DNA from: an uncultured Eubacteriales bacterium
GTDB lineage: Bacteria > Bacillota > Clostridia > Oscillospirales > Oscillospiraceae
Reading direction: 5' to 3'
Assembly (NCBI GenBank): GCA_958427375.1
Contig: CAUABY010000123.1
Span: forward strand, 1-6,384
DNA: 6,384 nt
Shown here one piece after another: positions 6,055 to 6,384 of this stretch (position 1 is its first letter; the number at the start of each line of letters is the position of its first letter). The notes beneath the pieces are model-generated. The model was not told the origin of the DNA. It saw only the letters and a list, made by a program, of their open reading frames with translations, and did no database searches. The translations under genes were made by a program, and so were the position numbers.

Positions 6055-6384
6055 ATGAACCAAAAGGAACTAAACGAGATACGCCGCCGCTGGAAGCTCG
6101 ACAAAAACGCCGTGTCCAACATCTATGGCTGCTATGTAAACTCTGCCAGGGAGATTATCTCTCAGTTTGACACATCTTTCGGCCTTCTGACGCATGACGA
6201 GGCTGAAATGTACCTGAACATTCTTAAGAAAACGCTCTCCGGCACCCTCGGCAAAAACCTGATTGATATAGAATTCGCCACGGCGCAAGTTGCCGACAGC
6301 GACGAGCACAGGCTCTTGATGACGCTGAAAAAGGATATGCTCCGCAATGACGAGGCGCGCGGCGAGCTGTGTAGGCGTATAATT
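6055..6384 (+). CDS. DUF4317 family protein, N-terminal part (cut by window end)
   Basis: Only the first 110 codons are in the window, and the frame is still open at the right edge. I recognise the N-terminus as DUF4317, a family of uncharacterised proteins common in Clostridia. The visible features are the opening helix NQKELNEIRRRWKLDK (2-17), the conserved IYGCYVN (23-29), a TLSGTLGKNLIDIEF block (60-74) and DSDEHRLLMTLK (81-92). There is no signal peptide or membrane segment in this part; it looks cytosolic and helix-rich. The ATG at 6055 has AAGGAG (6040-6045) nine bases upstream and a good promoter behind it. It is transcribed divergently from the ACT-DUF711 operon. Nothing in the visible part indicates an enzymatic activity. 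The family call rests on remembered similarity of these blocks and is fairly but not fully secure. Confidence 0.82.
   Translation, partial: MNQKELNEIRRRWKLDKNAVSNIYGCYVNSAREIISQFDTSFGLLTHDEAEMYLNILKKTLSGTLGKNLIDIEFATAQVADSDEHRLLMTLKKDMLRNDEARGELCRRII

Overview
This is an ordinary-looking chromosomal stretch from a low-to-mid G+C Gram-positive bacterium, most likely a Clostridia member of the Oscillospiraceae/Lachnospiraceae kind. That inference rests on the stand-alone ECF module (ecfA1-ecfA2-ecfT), the ACT/DUF711 gene pair, a DUF4317 gene, strong AAGGAGG-type ribosome sites and sigma-A-like promoters. No phylogenetic search could be run, so the assignment is tentative.

Layout. Five complete genes lie on the minus strand and are read from right to left; a sixth, at the right edge, lies on the plus strand and is cut by the window end. 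From the right: a 172-bp divergent intergenic region (5883-6054) holds two back-to-back near-consensus promoters. The leftward promoter drives a small ACT-domain protein (UPF0237), a DUF711/UPF0210 'PFL family' protein and probably a MATE-family efflux transporter. I see no promoter or true terminator between these genes, and a clear intrinsic terminator follows the MATE gene. The rightward promoter drives the DUF4317 gene.

After the MATE terminator, a second minus-strand promoter (TTGTTT-17-TATAAT) starts a compact operon encoding the energy-coupling-factor module: EcfA1 ATPase, EcfA2 ATPase and the EcfT transmembrane coupling protein. Its genes overlap by 10 and 4 nt. This trio forms the shared engine of group II ECF vitamin and micronutrient importers. 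Substrate-binding S components are not in the window and are presumably encoded elsewhere. A long hairpin followed by a T-rich stretch (105-160) probably ends this operon. The last ~110 bases at the left edge contain a second hairpin and no gene I can support.

Nothing here looks like a mobile element, CRISPR array, structural RNA gene or novel defence system. The points most worth a second look are the uncharacterised ACT/DUF711 pair with its MATE neighbour, the 30-bp-spaced direct repeat between the divergent promoters, and the paired hairpins after ecfT.
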